Notes: generated from the sequence alone by a model not told the origin. DNA of 64,000 nt from Chryseobacterium nakagawai (GCF_900637665.1 NZ_LR134386.1:2658501-2722500); one strand, 5' to 3'; numbered from the stretch's first letter, positions 26,229-35,811 are shown. Numbers and translations: made by a program.

Positions 26229-27782
26229 ATGAAAAATAAAAGTTTTATATATAAAGGGCTTGCTGTAACTTTTTTGGCAGGTCTGAGCTTTAGCAATATT
26301 GCTTGTAGTGGTTCTTATCTGGATGAGGTACAGAATTCAGGAGCTTTTAAAACGGAGACTTATTTTCAGAATGAGAGACAGTCATTTAGTGCACTGGTTT
26401 CTGTATATGATATTTTAAGAAAATATTCCGGGGGATTTGAGAATACAGTTACCTTTTTTAATGCCGGATCTGATGATTTTTATTCCGGAGGTGGAAATTC
26501 TAATGACGGGGCAGGTATTCAGGGAATCAATAATTATTCACTAAACCCTAATACAATGCCTGCAAGCTATTGGAGAGATTATTATCAGGGTATAGCACGT
26601 GCCAATCTTTTAATGGAGAGAGTGTCCGGAGCGAATATGGATGAAGGCCTCAAAAAAAGATACAGTGCCGAAGCAAAGGTTTTAAGGTCTTTATATTACT
26701 TTGAATTGGTAAGGATGTTTGGAAATATTCCTTTGGTTCTTAAGAGTGTAAAATTTGATGATGATTATTGGAACATTCCACAGGCAAAACCAGGCGAAGT
26801 CTATACGCAGATAGAAAACGATATCGTTGCTGCACTTCCTGATCTTATGTTAATAGCTACAGGTAATGATAGAGGAAGAATTACACAGGGAACAGCCAGA
26901 GCAATATTAGGAAAGATCTATCTTTATGATAAGAAAATGCCGGAAGCCGCAGCACAATTTGAACAGGTGAACGGTACACCGGGAGGTACCAGCCAATATG
27001 GATACAAATTGGTAGCAAATTATGGAGATTTATTTAAAGTAGGACCAGAAACGGTAGATCCTTATAAGTTTTCAACGGAATCTATTCTGGAAGTTATGCA
27101 TACCAACAAAGGGAATTCTGACTGGGGCTTCTGGGGACAGGGAAAAGATGAAGGAAACTCTATCAATGCAATGCTGGGACCCCGTTCTTACTCCATTAAC
27201 AAAAAGATTAAAGATAATGATGCTCCTGATTTATATCCGGGGTGGGCATTTAATACAGTGACTGAAGACCTGTATAATTTTATGCAGGATGACCCGCGAA
27301 TGAATGCAACTATTTTTAATATGAAACCGTTGTTAGCAGAGGATAAGGTTACTTATAGCCCTGCATTTTCGGATACCGGATATTTTTTAAATAAATATTT
27401 ACCTACCAATGATTTGAAAAGTTCACTTCCCGGAGCAGCGGAACTCAACTTCAGACAAAATTATGTAGCCATAAGATTAGCTGACACCTATCTTATGGAG
27501 GCAGAGGCTTTGGGAGGATCAGGAGCGAGAGCTCAGGCTTTATTGGATGCGGTAAGAGCAAGGGTAGGATTAAGTTCGGTTCCGGTTTCTATGCAGGCAA
27601 TAAAAGATGAAAGAAGGAGAGAACTTGCCGGTGAAGGACACCGATGGTTTGATCTTGTAAGATGGGGTGATGCTCCTATAAAGCTTGCGTTCAAAGGATT
27701 TAAAGCTGGTAAAAATGAAATTTTACCCATTCCGTTTAATGAATTGCCGAATACAGCGTTGCACCAAAATCCGGGATATTAA
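26229..27782 (+). CDS. SusD/RagB-type surface glycan-binding lipoprotein
   Basis: A 517-residue surface lipoprotein (lipobox IAC at about residue 26) that captures glycan at the mouth of the SusC channel. SusD features are the N-terminal block YWRDYYQGIARANLLMERV, the TPR-like segment KRYSAEAKVLRSLYYFELVRMFGNIPL, LGKIYLYDKKMPEAA, and the C-terminal ERRRELAGEGHRWFDLVRWG with the final LPIPFNELPNTALHQNPGY; all are the family's hallmarks. Signal and cysteine are near the normal position. It lies 11 bp after susC and 2 bp before the first GH30 gene. Ligand is inferred as beta-1,3/1,6-glucan from the neighbouring enzymes, not from the binding site itself. Confidence 0.95.
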   Translation: MKNKSFIYKGLAVTFLAGLSFSNIACSGSYLDEVQNSGAFKTETYFQNERQSFSALVSVYDILRKYSGGFENTVTFFNAGSDDFYSGGGNSNDGAGIQGINNYSLNPNTMPASYWRDYYQGIARANLLMERVSGANMDEGLKKRYSAEAKVLRSLYYFELVRMFGNIPLVLKSVKFDDDYWNIPQAKPGEVYTQIENDIVAALPDLMLIATGNDRGRITQGTARAILGKIYLYDKKMPEAAAQFEQVNGTPGGTSQYGYKLVANYGDLFKVGPETVDPYKFSTESILEVMHTNKGNSDWGFWGQGKDEGNSINAMLGPRSYSINKKIKDNDAPDLYPGWAFNTVTEDLYNFMQDDPRMNATIFNMKPLLAEDKVTYSPAFSDTGYFLNKYLPTNDLKSSLPGAAELNFRQNYVAIRLADTYLMEAEALGGSGARAQALLDAVRARVGLSSVPVSMQAIKDERRRELAGEGHRWFDLVRWGDAPIKLAFKGFKAGKNEILPIPFNELPNTALHQNPGY

Positions 27783-27784
27783 AT

Positions 27785-29209
27785 ATGGAGTTTCACAACT
27801 TATATAGTTTCTTTAAAGGTACTGCACTGCTTTGCGGTGTGGTACTTTTTCCTTTATCGTGTACCTCAGTTACTCAGAATAAAGGAAATGAAGTGAATTA
27901 CTGGCTTACTAAAGGAGATGAAAGTGTAAGGTTACAGTTTCAGACCCCCATCAGATTTGTAAATACATCTAATAGCCTTCAGAATATTGAAATTGATGAT
28001 ACCCAAAAGTTTCAATATGTTGATGGTTTCGGATATACATTGACAGGAGGGAGTGTTGAGGTGATTAACCGTTTATCTCCAGCGAAAAGAAAGGATCTGT
28101 TGAATGAACTTTTTGGAAACGATAAAAATTCTATTTCCATTAGCTATCTGAGAGTAAGCATTGGAGCTTCAGATCTTGATGGGGAAGTTTTTTCCTACGA
28201 TGATCTTCCGGAAGGGCAGACTGATGTTTCTCTTTCCAAATTCAGTTTAGTAAAAGATAAAGCTCTGATTGCGATGTTGAAGGAAATTTTAGCGATCAAT
28301 CCTAAGATTAAAATTATTGCAGCTCCGTGGTCAGCCCCGGTTTGGATGAAAGATAACGGAAAGACAAAAGGAGGGAGTTTAAAACCTGAATTTTATGAAA
28401 CGTATGCCCGCTACTTTGTAAAGTATATTCAGGGAATGCATAATGAAGGAATTACTATTGATGCCATCACTCCTCAGAATGAGCCTTTACATCCGGGAAA
28501 TAATCCGAGTTTGTATATGCCATCAGAAAAACAGAGAGATTTTATTAAGGGGCATTTAGGACCTGTTTTTAAAGCAAACAATGTTAGAACGAAGATTGTT
28601 GTATACGATCATAATTGTAACAAACTTGAGTATGCTCTTGATATTTTAAAAGATCCTGAAGCCTATCAATATATTGACGGTTCCGCTTTTCATTTATATG
28701 AAGGTGATATTTCAGCATTAAGTACAGTACATAATGCCTTCCCGGATAAGAATCTCTATTTTACTGAGCAGTGGACAGGTTCAAAAGGAACTTTCAATGA
28801 AGACCTGAACTGGCACATGAAGAATGTAATTATCGGATCCATGAGAAACTGGAGCAGAATAGCTCTGGAATGGAACCTAGCTAATGATTCAAAATATGGT
28901 CCCCATACAGACGGTGGGTGTACGGAATGTAAAGGGGCAATAACCATTGCAAACAGTGAGAATCTTACCAGGAATGTTGCCTATTATATTGTAGCACACG
29001 CCTCTAAATTTGTACCTGCGGGATCTCAACGTATTGCTTCAACCCAGACAAAATATTTATCGACTGCAGCATTCAAAACTCCAATCGGAAAAACGGTGCT
29101 GATTGTTCAGAACGATAATAAAGAAATTGAAAATTTTAATATTAAATTTGCCGGAAAGATCGCTACAGTAAACATTCCTGGGCAATCTGCCGCAACTTAT
29201 ATTTTTTAA
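27785..29209 (+). CDS. GH30 family glycoside hydrolase, lipoprotein (beta-1,6-glucanase-like)
   Basis: A 474-residue exported enzyme with a lipobox-like LSC at about residues 24-26, so probably membrane-anchored and perhaps on the surface. GH30 retaining active site: acid/base E233 in TPQNEP and nucleophile E328 in YFTEQW. VDGFGYTLTGGSVEVI (79-94) and APWSAPVWMKDNG are typical family segments, and a short beta-domain tail (VLIVQNDNKEIENFNIKF) completes it. Bacteroidetes GH30 enzymes act on beta-1,6-glucan or glucosylceramide-like bonds; with the GH16 and GH3 neighbours, beta-1,6-glucosidic linkages are the best guess. Starts 2 bp after susD. It differs clearly from the second GH30 of the operon at 32366-33805. 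Confidence 0.9.
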   Translation: MEFHNLYSFFKGTALLCGVVLFPLSCTSVTQNKGNEVNYWLTKGDESVRLQFQTPIRFVNTSNSLQNIEIDDTQKFQYVDGFGYTLTGGSVEVINRLSPAKRKDLLNELFGNDKNSISISYLRVSIGASDLDGEVFSYDDLPEGQTDVSLSKFSLVKDKALIAMLKEILAINPKIKIIAAPWSAPVWMKDNGKTKGGSLKPEFYETYARYFVKYIQGMHNEGITIDAITPQNEPLHPGNNPSLYMPSEKQRDFIKGHLGPVFKANNVRTKIVVYDHNCNKLEYALDILKDPEAYQYIDGSAFHLYEGDISALSTVHNAFPDKNLYFTEQWTGSKGTFNEDLNWHMKNVIIGSMRNWSRIALEWNLANDSKYGPHTDGGCTECKGAITIANSENLTRNVAYYIVAHASKFVPAGSQRIASTQTKYLSTAAFKTPIGKTVLIVQNDNKEIENFNIKFAGKIATVNIPGQSAATYIF

Positions 29210-29219
29210 CCGAATAAGT

Positions 29220-31442
29220 ATGAAAAGAGTTTATTTCTTACTGGCATTCTCAGCATTTGGAATGAATGTCTACGGACAGAAAACAACAGATCAGAAAGTC
29301 GCAGAGCTTTTGTCTAAAATGACACTGGAAGAAAAAGTAGGGCAGATGGTGCAATATAGTGGATTTGAATATGCCACAGGGCCTCAGCATTCTAATTCAG
29401 CTGCAGTGTTAGAAGAAATAAAAAAGGGAAAAGTGGGCTCTATGCTGAATGTTGCCGGAGCAGAAGAAACCAGAGCATTTCAGAAACTGGCCATGCAATC
29501 ACGATTGAAGATTCCATTATTGTTCGGACAAGATGTTATTCATGGATACAGAACTACTTTTCCTGTTAATATCGGGCAGGCTGCAAGTTGGGATCTGGGA
29601 ATGATAGAAAAATCAGAAAGAATTGCCGCTACAGAAGCCTCTGCTTATGGTATTCACTGGACTTTTGCCCCGATGGTAGATATTGCCAGAGACCCTAGGT
29701 GGGGAAGAGTGATGGAAGGTTCAGGAGAAGATACTTATCTGGGAACTCAAATCGGATTGGCAAGAATTAAAGGATTTCAGGGGAAAGGATTAGGAAATCT
29801 TGATGCGGTTATGGCTTGTGCAAAACATTTTGCAGCCTATGGTGCAGCGGTAGGCGGCAGAGATTATAATTCTGTTGACATGAGCCTTAGGCAACTGAAT
29901 GAAACTTATCTTCCACCCTTCAAAGCTGCTGCCGAAGCAGGAGTGGCTACGTTTATGAACTCTTTCAATGATATCAATGGAATTCCAGCTACTGCCAATC
30001 AATATATCCAAAGGAATTTACTAAAAGGAAAATGGAATTATAAAGGTTTTGTGGTTTCGGACTGGGGCAGTATTGGGGAGATGATTCCTCACGGATATGC
30101 AAAAGATGGTGCTGAAGCCGCTGAAAAAGCAATTCAGGGAGGCAGTGATATGGATATGGAAAGCAGGGTATATATGGCAGAACTCCCGAAACTTGTTAAA
30201 GAAGGAAAAGTTGATCCTAAATTAGTAGATGATGCCACAGGAAGAATTTTAGCCAAAAAATTCGAGATGGGGCTTTTCGACGATCCTTACCGATTCAGTA
30301 ATGAAAAAAGACAAAAAGAACAAACTAATAACCAGGAAAATAGAAAATTCGGAAGGGAATTCGGGTCTAAAAGTATCGTTCTCCTTAAAAATAAGGACAA
30401 TATCCTTCCGCTTTCAAAAACAGCAAAAACAGTGGCTTTGATTGGTCCGTTTGGAAAGGAAATCGTAGCCAATCATGGGTTTTGGTCTATAGCATTTAAA
30501 GATGATACCCAACGAATTGTTTCACAGTTTGATGGAATTAGAAATCAACTCGATAAAAACTCTACCTTATTATATTCAAAAGGCTGTAATGTAGATGATC
30601 AGGACAAAACGATGTTTGCAGAAGCAATAGAGACCGCCAGAAAAGCAGATGTGGTAATTATGACTTTAGGAGAGGGACATGCGATGAGTGGTGAAGCAAA
30701 AAGCCGAAGTACTATTGGCTTTTCCGGAGTACAGGAAGATTTGTTGAAAGAAATTGCCAAAACAGGAAAACCAATTGTGCTCATGATTAATGCAGGAAGA
30801 CCTTTGATTTTCAACTGGGCGGCAGACCATATTCCAGCTATTGTTTATACCTGGTGGCTGGGAACAGAAGCGGGAAATTCTATTGCCGATATTCTTTTTG
30901 GAACCGTAAATCCGGGTGGAAAGCTTCCTATGACTTTCCCGAGAGCTGAAGGGCAGATTCCAGTGTATTATAATCACTATAATACGGGAAGACCTGCAAA
31001 AAATAATACGGACAGAAATTATGTTTCAGCGTATATTGATCTTGACAACGATCCGAAATTTCCGTTTGGATTTGGGTTAAGCTATACAAATTTTGCCTAT
31101 TCCGATATGGTTTTGAGTTCTGAAAACCTGAAAGGAAATCAGATATTAACCATAAATGTTACAGTTTCCAATACCGGGAAATATGATGGTGAGGAAGTGG
31201 TACAGTTATATATACGAGATCTTTTTGGGAAAGTAGTAAGACCTGTAAAAGAATTAAAAGGATTTAAAAAAGTATTCATCAAAAAAGGAGAAGCTAAAAA
31301 AGTAGAATTTACATTAACTCCGGATGATCTGAAATTTTTTGATGAAGATCTGAACTTCGATTGGGAAAGCGGTGATTTCGACATAATGATCGGAACCAAT
31401 TCTCAGAATGTACAAACCAAAAGAATTAATTGGATGAAATAA
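29220..31442 (+). CDS. bglX: GH3 beta-glucosidase (BglX-like)
   Basis: A 740-residue exported enzyme (signal about 1-19, ending VYGQ), probably periplasmic. Catalytic nucleophile D281 in GFVVSDWGSIGEM. Family landmarks: KIPLLFGQDVIHGYRTTFP (about 97-115), APMVDIARDPRWGRVMEG (150-167), AKHFAAYGA; the second domain has PIVLMINAGRPL and YTWWLGTEAGNSIADI; a C-terminal fibronectin-like domain (YVSAYID ... DDLKFFDEDL) follows. Length and order match BglX. It should release glucose from the non-reducing ends of imported gluco-oligosaccharides. It begins 10 bp after the GH30 gene. Confidence 0.93.
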   Translation: MKRVYFLLAFSAFGMNVYGQKTTDQKVAELLSKMTLEEKVGQMVQYSGFEYATGPQHSNSAAVLEEIKKGKVGSMLNVAGAEETRAFQKLAMQSRLKIPLLFGQDVIHGYRTTFPVNIGQAASWDLGMIEKSERIAATEASAYGIHWTFAPMVDIARDPRWGRVMEGSGEDTYLGTQIGLARIKGFQGKGLGNLDAVMACAKHFAAYGAAVGGRDYNSVDMSLRQLNETYLPPFKAAAEAGVATFMNSFNDINGIPATANQYIQRNLLKGKWNYKGFVVSDWGSIGEMIPHGYAKDGAEAAEKAIQGGSDMDMESRVYMAELPKLVKEGKVDPKLVDDATGRILAKKFEMGLFDDPYRFSNEKRQKEQTNNQENRKFGREFGSKSIVLLKNKDNILPLSKTAKTVALIGPFGKEIVANHGFWSIAFKDDTQRIVSQFDGIRNQLDKNSTLLYSKGCNVDDQDKTMFAEAIETARKADVVIMTLGEGHAMSGEAKSRSTIGFSGVQEDLLKEIAKTGKPIVLMINAGRPLIFNWAADHIPAIVYTWWLGTEAGNSIADILFGTVNPGGKLPMTFPRAEGQIPVYYNHYNTGRPAKNNTDRNYVSAYIDLDNDPKFPFGFGLSYTNFAYSDMVLSSENLKGNQILTINVTVSNTGKYDGEEVVQLYIRDLFGKVVRPVKELKGFKKVFIKKGEAKKVEFTLTPDDLKFFDEDLNFDWESGDFDIMIGTNSQNVQTKRINWMK

Positions 31443-31518
31443 ATATTTAGTAAGATCGGTCTTTGTCCTGGTCACAATAAACTAAAGAAATAAAGAGGCT
31501 TTAGCAAAACCTAACAAT

Positions 31519-32328
31519 ATGAATATTAAATTTCGAAATACCATTCAATTTTGTGCAGCAGGAATATTAGCCTTATTTGCATTAAATTGTGCTTCCAACA
31601 AAGCAGATTCCGGGAGAAAACTGATCTGGAGTGATGAATTTAACGGAAAAGGCCTTCCGGATTCACTAAAATGGAACTACGATGTGGGTGGTGATGGCTA
31701 TGGAAATGATGAAGCTCAGTTTTATACCAAAAACAGACTGGAAAATGCCCGTATGGAAAATGGAAACCTTGTTATTGAAGCTAAAAAAGAAAATTGGGAA
31801 AAGAATACATACACTTCTGCCAGACTTTTAACCAAAGGAAAATTTTCTTTTCAATATGGAACGATAGAAGTGCGTGCAAAGCTTCCGAAGGGCCGGGGAA
31901 CGTGGCCGGCGATTTGGATGATGAGTGAAAATATGAAGAAATGGCCGGATGATGGTGAACTTGACATTATGGAACATGTAGGATTTAATCCAGGATACAT
32001 CCATGCTTCGGTGCATACTAAAAAATACAATCATATTCTGGGAACTCAGAAGACAGATACTTTGATGGTAAAAGATGTAAACGAAAAATTCCATGTGTAT
32101 AAAGCAGATTGGACCCCGGAAAAAATTAATGTTTACATTGATGATCAAAAAATTTTCACGTATGAAAATAAAGAAAAAACCTATGAAGCATGGCCTTTTG
32201 ACCAGCCTTATTTTATTATTTTAAATCTGGCAGTAGGCGGTTTCTGGGGCGGAAAAGAGGGTATAGATGACACTATCTTTCCACAAAAGTATTATATAGA
32301 CTATGTAAGAGTCTATCAAAATAAATAA
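31519..32328 (+). CDS. GH16 family endo-beta-1,3-glucanase (laminarinase-like) lipoprotein
   Basis: A 269-residue lipoprotein (lipobox LNC, cysteine 24). GH16 catalytic motif ELDIMEH: nucleophile E147, D149, acid/base E152. The extra methionine in E-x-D-x-x-E marks the laminarinase/beta-1,3-glucanase branch. WSDEFNGKGLPDSLKWNYDVG and the late FDQPYFIILNLAVGGFWGG with IDYVRVYQ are typical. It should cleave internal beta-1,3 bonds of laminarin or fungal wall glucan at the cell surface, making oligosaccharides for the SusCD complex. A 76-bp gap precedes it; I see no TAnnTTTG element there, so it is probably transcribed with the upstream genes. Confidence 0.93.
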   Translation: MNIKFRNTIQFCAAGILALFALNCASNKADSGRKLIWSDEFNGKGLPDSLKWNYDVGGDGYGNDEAQFYTKNRLENARMENGNLVIEAKKENWEKNTYTSARLLTKGKFSFQYGTIEVRAKLPKGRGTWPAIWMMSENMKKWPDDGELDIMEHVGFNPGYIHASVHTKKYNHILGTQKTDTLMVKDVNEKFHVYKADWTPEKINVYIDDQKIFTYENKEKTYEAWPFDQPYFIILNLAVGGFWGGKEGIDDTIFPQKYYIDYVRVYQNK

Positions 32329-32365
32329 TGAAAAAGAGGACATACGGTCCACAAACAAAAAAATC

Positions 32366-33805
32366 ATGAGAAAACTAATTGTAAGTTGTTTTGTAATCGG
32401 GGTTGCCATCAATGTCAATGCCCAGAATTATTGGAAAAAGCATGAAGGAAAAACAGCTAAGGTCATTGTTACCAACTCTAAAGTGAATGAAAGAATGGTA
32501 GATAAAGGTTCCGTAAAATTTGAGCAGTTCGGACAGCCCAAGGAAACGGAAGCCTGTATTTTTGTAGCTCCTGGTTTTAAATATCAAAAGCTGATCGGAA
32601 TTGGAGGGGCTATTACGGATGCGTCCGCAGAAACATTCTACAAAATGCCAAAGAACAAGCAAAAAGAAATTCTGGAAGCTTATTTTGGAAAAAACGGATT
32701 GGGATATACCGTTGTACGTACCAATATGAACTCCTGTGACTTCTCCAGCGATTCCTATACCTATGTAGAAGATAACGATACTTCTTTGAAAACATTCAAC
32801 CTTGCTCATGACGAAAAGTATAAAATTCCAATGATTAAGGAAGCTCAGAAGGCAATCGGAAATAATTTTACATTTTATTTCTCCCCATGGAGCCCACCGG
32901 CCTGGATGAAGTCCAATAAAAGTTTATACAAAGGAGGCAGATTGGAAAACCAATATTATCAGACCTGGGCAGATTATTATATTAAATTCATTAAAGAATA
33001 TGAAAAAAGAGGAATTAATGTTTGGGGCTTAACCGTTCAGAATGAACCTATGGCGACCCAATCCTGGGAATCATGTATTTATACTGCCGAAGAAGAAGGG
33101 GAGTTTCTGAAGAATAATCTTGGCCCAACCCTTTGGAAAAACGGGTATAAAGATAAAAAGGTAATGATCTGGGATCACAACAGAGATCTGATTTATCAAA
33201 GAGCAACTACCACACTTGGTGATCCTGAAACTTCAAAGTATGCTCATGGAATCGGCTATCATTGGTATGAAACATGGAATAATAAAACTCAGCTATTTGA
33301 TAACCTCGCAGAAACCCACAGAGCTTTTCCGGATAAGTTCCTTGCTTTCACGGAAGGCTGTAAAGAACAGTTTGCTATGGACAGGATTTACGATGTAAGC
33401 CTTGGTGAACTGTACAGCAAAAATATGCTGAACGATTTTAATAAAGGAAATGCTTTATGGACAGACTGGAATATTCTTCTGGATGAAACCGGAGGCCCCA
33501 ACCATAAAGGAAATTTTTGTTTTGCTCCTATCATTGCCGATACGAAAACAGGAGAGGTATTTTATACTTATGAGTATTACTACATCGGACACGTTTCAAA
33601 ATACATCAAACCTAATGCTCAAAGGATAGGCTCATCTTCCAACAGAGCGGCATTGACATCTTCTGCTTTTATGAATGAAAACGGTCAGCTGGTTACTGTG
33701 ATTATGAACGACTCCGATAATGATATCGAAACAAATCTTTGGATTGAAGGGATGGCAGCTAAGCTAAATGCCCCGGCACACTCTATACAGACCGTAATTT
33801 TATAA
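32366..33805 (+). CDS. GH30 family glycoside hydrolase, secreted (second paralog)
   Basis: A 479-residue exported enzyme with a Sec signal (about 1-20, ending VNAQ). GH30 active site: acid/base E227 in TVQNEP and nucleophile E330 in AFTEGC. IGIGGAITDASAETFYKMP (about 77-95) and FSPWSPPAWMKSN are the glucocerebrosidase-like GH30 pattern. It shares only short motifs with the other GH30 of this operon and is likely another subfamily with a different linkage or product preference, for example beta-1,6-glucanase versus glucosidase action. It is 37 bp after the GH16 gene, is the last gene of the operon, and is followed by a strong terminator at 33829. Confidence 0.92.
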   Translation: MRKLIVSCFVIGVAINVNAQNYWKKHEGKTAKVIVTNSKVNERMVDKGSVKFEQFGQPKETEACIFVAPGFKYQKLIGIGGAITDASAETFYKMPKNKQKEILEAYFGKNGLGYTVVRTNMNSCDFSSDSYTYVEDNDTSLKTFNLAHDEKYKIPMIKEAQKAIGNNFTFYFSPWSPPAWMKSNKSLYKGGRLENQYYQTWADYYIKFIKEYEKRGINVWGLTVQNEPMATQSWESCIYTAEEEGEFLKNNLGPTLWKNGYKDKKVMIWDHNRDLIYQRATTTLGDPETSKYAHGIGYHWYETWNNKTQLFDNLAETHRAFPDKFLAFTEGCKEQFAMDRIYDVSLGELYSKNMLNDFNKGNALWTDWNILLDETGGPNHKGNFCFAPIIADTKTGEVFYTYEYYYIGHVSKYIKPNAQRIGSSSNRAALTSSAFMNENGQLVTVIMNDSDNDIETNLWIEGMAAKLNAPAHSIQTVIL

Positions 33806-33828
33806 TATCATATTAACATTATTTTAAA

Positions 33829-33867
33829 CAGAATCGGCGGCCTCGTAGAGGCCGCCGATTCTGTTTT
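33829..33867. terminator. Strong terminator between GH30 operon and fabI
   Basis: Perfect 16-bp GC-rich stem (33829-33844 with 33848-33863) around loop GTA, followed by TTTTA on the plus strand. On the minus strand the following TTTAAAAT is weaker. It lies between convergent stops at 33805 and 33886 and can stop both, mainly the plus-strand glycan operon. Confidence 0.92.
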
Positions 33868-33885
33868 ATCGTATATTAAATGCTA

Positions 33886-34695
33886 TTATTCAGCATCATA
33901 TTTACCAATCACTTTCTGAGTAACCCCTGAACTGCTGAATCCTCCATCATGGAAAAGATTCTGCATCGTTACTTTTTTAGTAAGATCAGAGAATAAAGTT
34001 ACACAATAGTCTGCACATTCAAGAGCTGTAGCATTTCCTAGTGGAGACATGTCTTCAGCGTAGCCAAGGAATCCTCCGAAACCTTTCACACCGCTACCTG
34101 CAGTGGTCATTGTTGGAGACTGAGAAACCGTGTTAACACGTACTTTTCTTTCGCCCCAGTAATTTCCGAAAGTTCTTGCGATACTTTCCAGATAAGCTTT
34201 GTTATCAGACATATCGTTGTAGTCCGGGAATGTTCTTTGAGCTGCAATATAAGTAAGAGCCAGGATGCTTCCCCATTCATTCATACAGTCTTTTTCCCAA
34301 GCCACACGCATTACTTTATGGAAAGATACTGCTGAAATATCCCAGCCTTTTTCTAACCAATCGTAGTTCATTTCTGTATAATGTTTTCCTTTTCTTACAT
34401 TGATAGACATTCCGATGGAATGAAGGATAAAGTCGATTTTACCAAATTTTGCAACAGCAGCATCAAAAAGTTTCTCAAGATCTTCTATAGAAGTAGCATC
34501 TGCAGCAATCACTTCAGAACCTGTTTTTTCAGCTAAACCATTAAGTTCTCCCATTCTCAAAGCGATAGGAGCATTAGATAAGATGAATTCTGCGCCTTCC
34601 TCATGACATCTCTCAGCAACTTTCCATGCGATAGATTGTTCATTAAGGGCTCCAAATATAATTCCCTTTTTGCCTTTAAGTAAACCGTATGACAT
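33886..34695 (-). CDS. fabI: Enoyl-[acyl-carrier-protein] reductase (NADH) FabI
   Basis: Cytosolic short-chain dehydrogenase family enzyme of 269 residues that makes the last reduction of each fatty-acid elongation cycle. N-terminal nucleotide-binding segment GKKGIIFGALNEQSIAWKVA (8-27) has the FabI form (G-x5-SI). Catalytic Y159 and K166 are spaced Y-x6-K (YNDMSDNK), with the second tyrosine at Y149 (TYIAAQ). RKVRVNTVSQSPTMTTAGSG is the substrate-loop region targeted by triclosan and related inhibitors in other FabI proteins. A TACATTTG element lies 24 bp before the ATG. Single gene. Confidence 0.95.
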   Translation of the reverse strand: MSYGLLKGKKGIIFGALNEQSIAWKVAERCHEEGAEFILSNAPIALRMGELNGLAEKTGSEVIAADATSIEDLEKLFDAAVAKFGKIDFILHSIGMSINVRKGKHYTEMNYDWLEKGWDISAVSFHKVMRVAWEKDCMNEWGSILALTYIAAQRTFPDYNDMSDNKAYLESIARTFGNYWGERKVRVNTVSQSPTMTTAGSGVKGFGGFLGYAEDMSPLGNATALECADYCVTLFSDLTKKVTMQNLFHDGGFSSSGVTQKVIGKYDAE

Positions 34696-34719
34696 AATTT
34701 TTTAATGTTTATTGAAATA

Positions 34720-34727
34720 CAAATGTA
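34720..34727 (-). promoter_or_regulatory. -7 promoter element of fabI
   Basis: TACATTTG on the minus strand, exact TAnnTTTG match, 24 bp before the fabI ATG. No TTG at the usual -33 spacing. Confidence 0.7.
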
Positions 34728-34815
34728 GCAATAATTGTGGTTATGACATAATAAAAATGGAGCCTTATCAATTATAAGACCCCATTTTCTTGAAAATATT
34801 TATATGACTGAAATT

Positions 34816-35115
34816 TTAATTCGTTTTCTTATTCCATTCTGCCTTCACATCCTCTGCTGCATCTTTTGTTTTTTCCCACGCTTCATCTGCTTTATCCTTA
34901 ATATCTTCCCATGCATCGGATACATTAGCTTTTACCCTGTCCAACCAGTCTTCCTGTTTGGCTTCTTCGTCATTATTTCTTTTTTCATTAATATAGTCTT
35001 TGGCTCTGTCTGCCAATTCATTGATTTTCCATTTGGCTTTGTCCGATGCATTCTGTAAAGAATTTTCTACATTGTTTACTGCATTTTCCGCTTTGTTATA
35101 ATCTGAATTGTTCAT
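34816..35115 (-). CDS. Small charged helical protein of unknown function
   Basis: A 99-residue hydrophilic protein rich in K, E, D and A, with repeated DKA/DAWE words (NVSDAWEDIKDKADEAWEKTKDAAEDVK) that should form long amphipathic helices, as in LEA-like, CsbD-like and YtxH-tail proteins. No signal or membrane segment, so probably cytosolic. I prefer the ATG at 35115 (MNNSDYNKAENA) because the upstream in-frame codons to 35160 encode an unrelated hydrophobic stretch. Some such proteins respond to stress, but nothing here shows that. Divergent from tag with a 138-bp gap. Confidence 0.65.
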   Translation of the reverse strand: MNNSDYNKAENAVNNVENSLQNASDKAKWKINELADRAKDYINEKRNNDEEAKQEDWLDRVKANVSDAWEDIKDKADEAWEKTKDAAEDVKAEWNKKTN

Positions 35116-35253
35116 AATAGTATAAATTTGGTTTGGTAGTATTGAATAAACAATAACCATTCCTAAAATCAGATGGCTTTGTTAAACTTTTCATAATCTT
35201 TTGTTATATTTTTATAAATCAACCTTACCTTTATCCTACAAAATTTGATAATT

Positions 35254-35811
35254 ATGGAAAAAATCCGTTGTGGGTGGTGTGAAAAAGATGATCTCTACAG
35301 GAAATACCATGATGAAGAGTGGGGAAAGCCCGTTTACGATGATGAAACTATTTTTGAATTCCTTATTCTCGAAAGTTTTCAGGCAGGTTTGAGCTGGTAT
35401 ACCATCCTTTCTAAAAGAGAAAATTTCAGAAAAGCATTTGATCATTTTGATTATCATAAAATCGCTGATTATTCTGAAAAGAAAATAGAAGAGTTGATGA
35501 ATAATTCAGGAATTATTAGAAACAGACTTAAAATATTAGCGACAATCATCAATGCCCAAAAATTGATAGAGGTTCAGAAAGAATTTGGAAGTTTTTCAAA
35601 ATATATCTGGGGATTTATTGGGGGAAGTCCCATTGATAATACCCCAAAAGCTTTAGCGGATATCCCTGCAACCACTGAAATTTCTGATATGATTTCCAAA
35701 GATCTGAAAAAAAGAGGATTTAAATTTGTGGGTTCAACGGTTATTTATGCTCACATGCAAGCCACAGGGATGGTAAATGATCATATTGAAACTTGCTTTA
35801 TTAGAAAATAA
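35254..35811 (+). CDS. tag: DNA-3-methyladenine glycosylase I
   Basis: A 185-residue base-excision-repair enzyme that removes 3-methyladenine from alkylated DNA. RCGWCEKDDLYRKYHDEEWGKP (near residues 4-25) holds the Tag signature and the zinc-site cysteine and histidine; ESFQAGLSWYTILSKRENFRKAF is the helix-hairpin region, and the C-terminal HMQATGMVNDHIETC carries the other zinc ligands. Full family length. I use the ATG at 35254, not the TTG nine bases upstream, because MEKIRCGWC is the normal start. A TACCTTTA element, one base off the -7 consensus, lies about 25 bp before the ATG with TTG 22 bp further up. Confidence 0.94.
   Translation: MEKIRCGWCEKDDLYRKYHDEEWGKPVYDDETIFEFLILESFQAGLSWYTILSKRENFRKAFDHFDYHKIADYSEKKIEELMNNSGIIRNRLKILATIINAQKLIEVQKEFGSFSKYIWGFIGGSPIDNTPKALADIPATTEISDMISKDLKKRGFKFVGSTVIYAHMQATGMVNDHIETCFIRK

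Noticed and set aside
32375..32809. Open frame of 144 codons on the minus strand
   Set aside because: Antisense shadow of the GH30 gene, which has clear catalytic motifs in its own frame.
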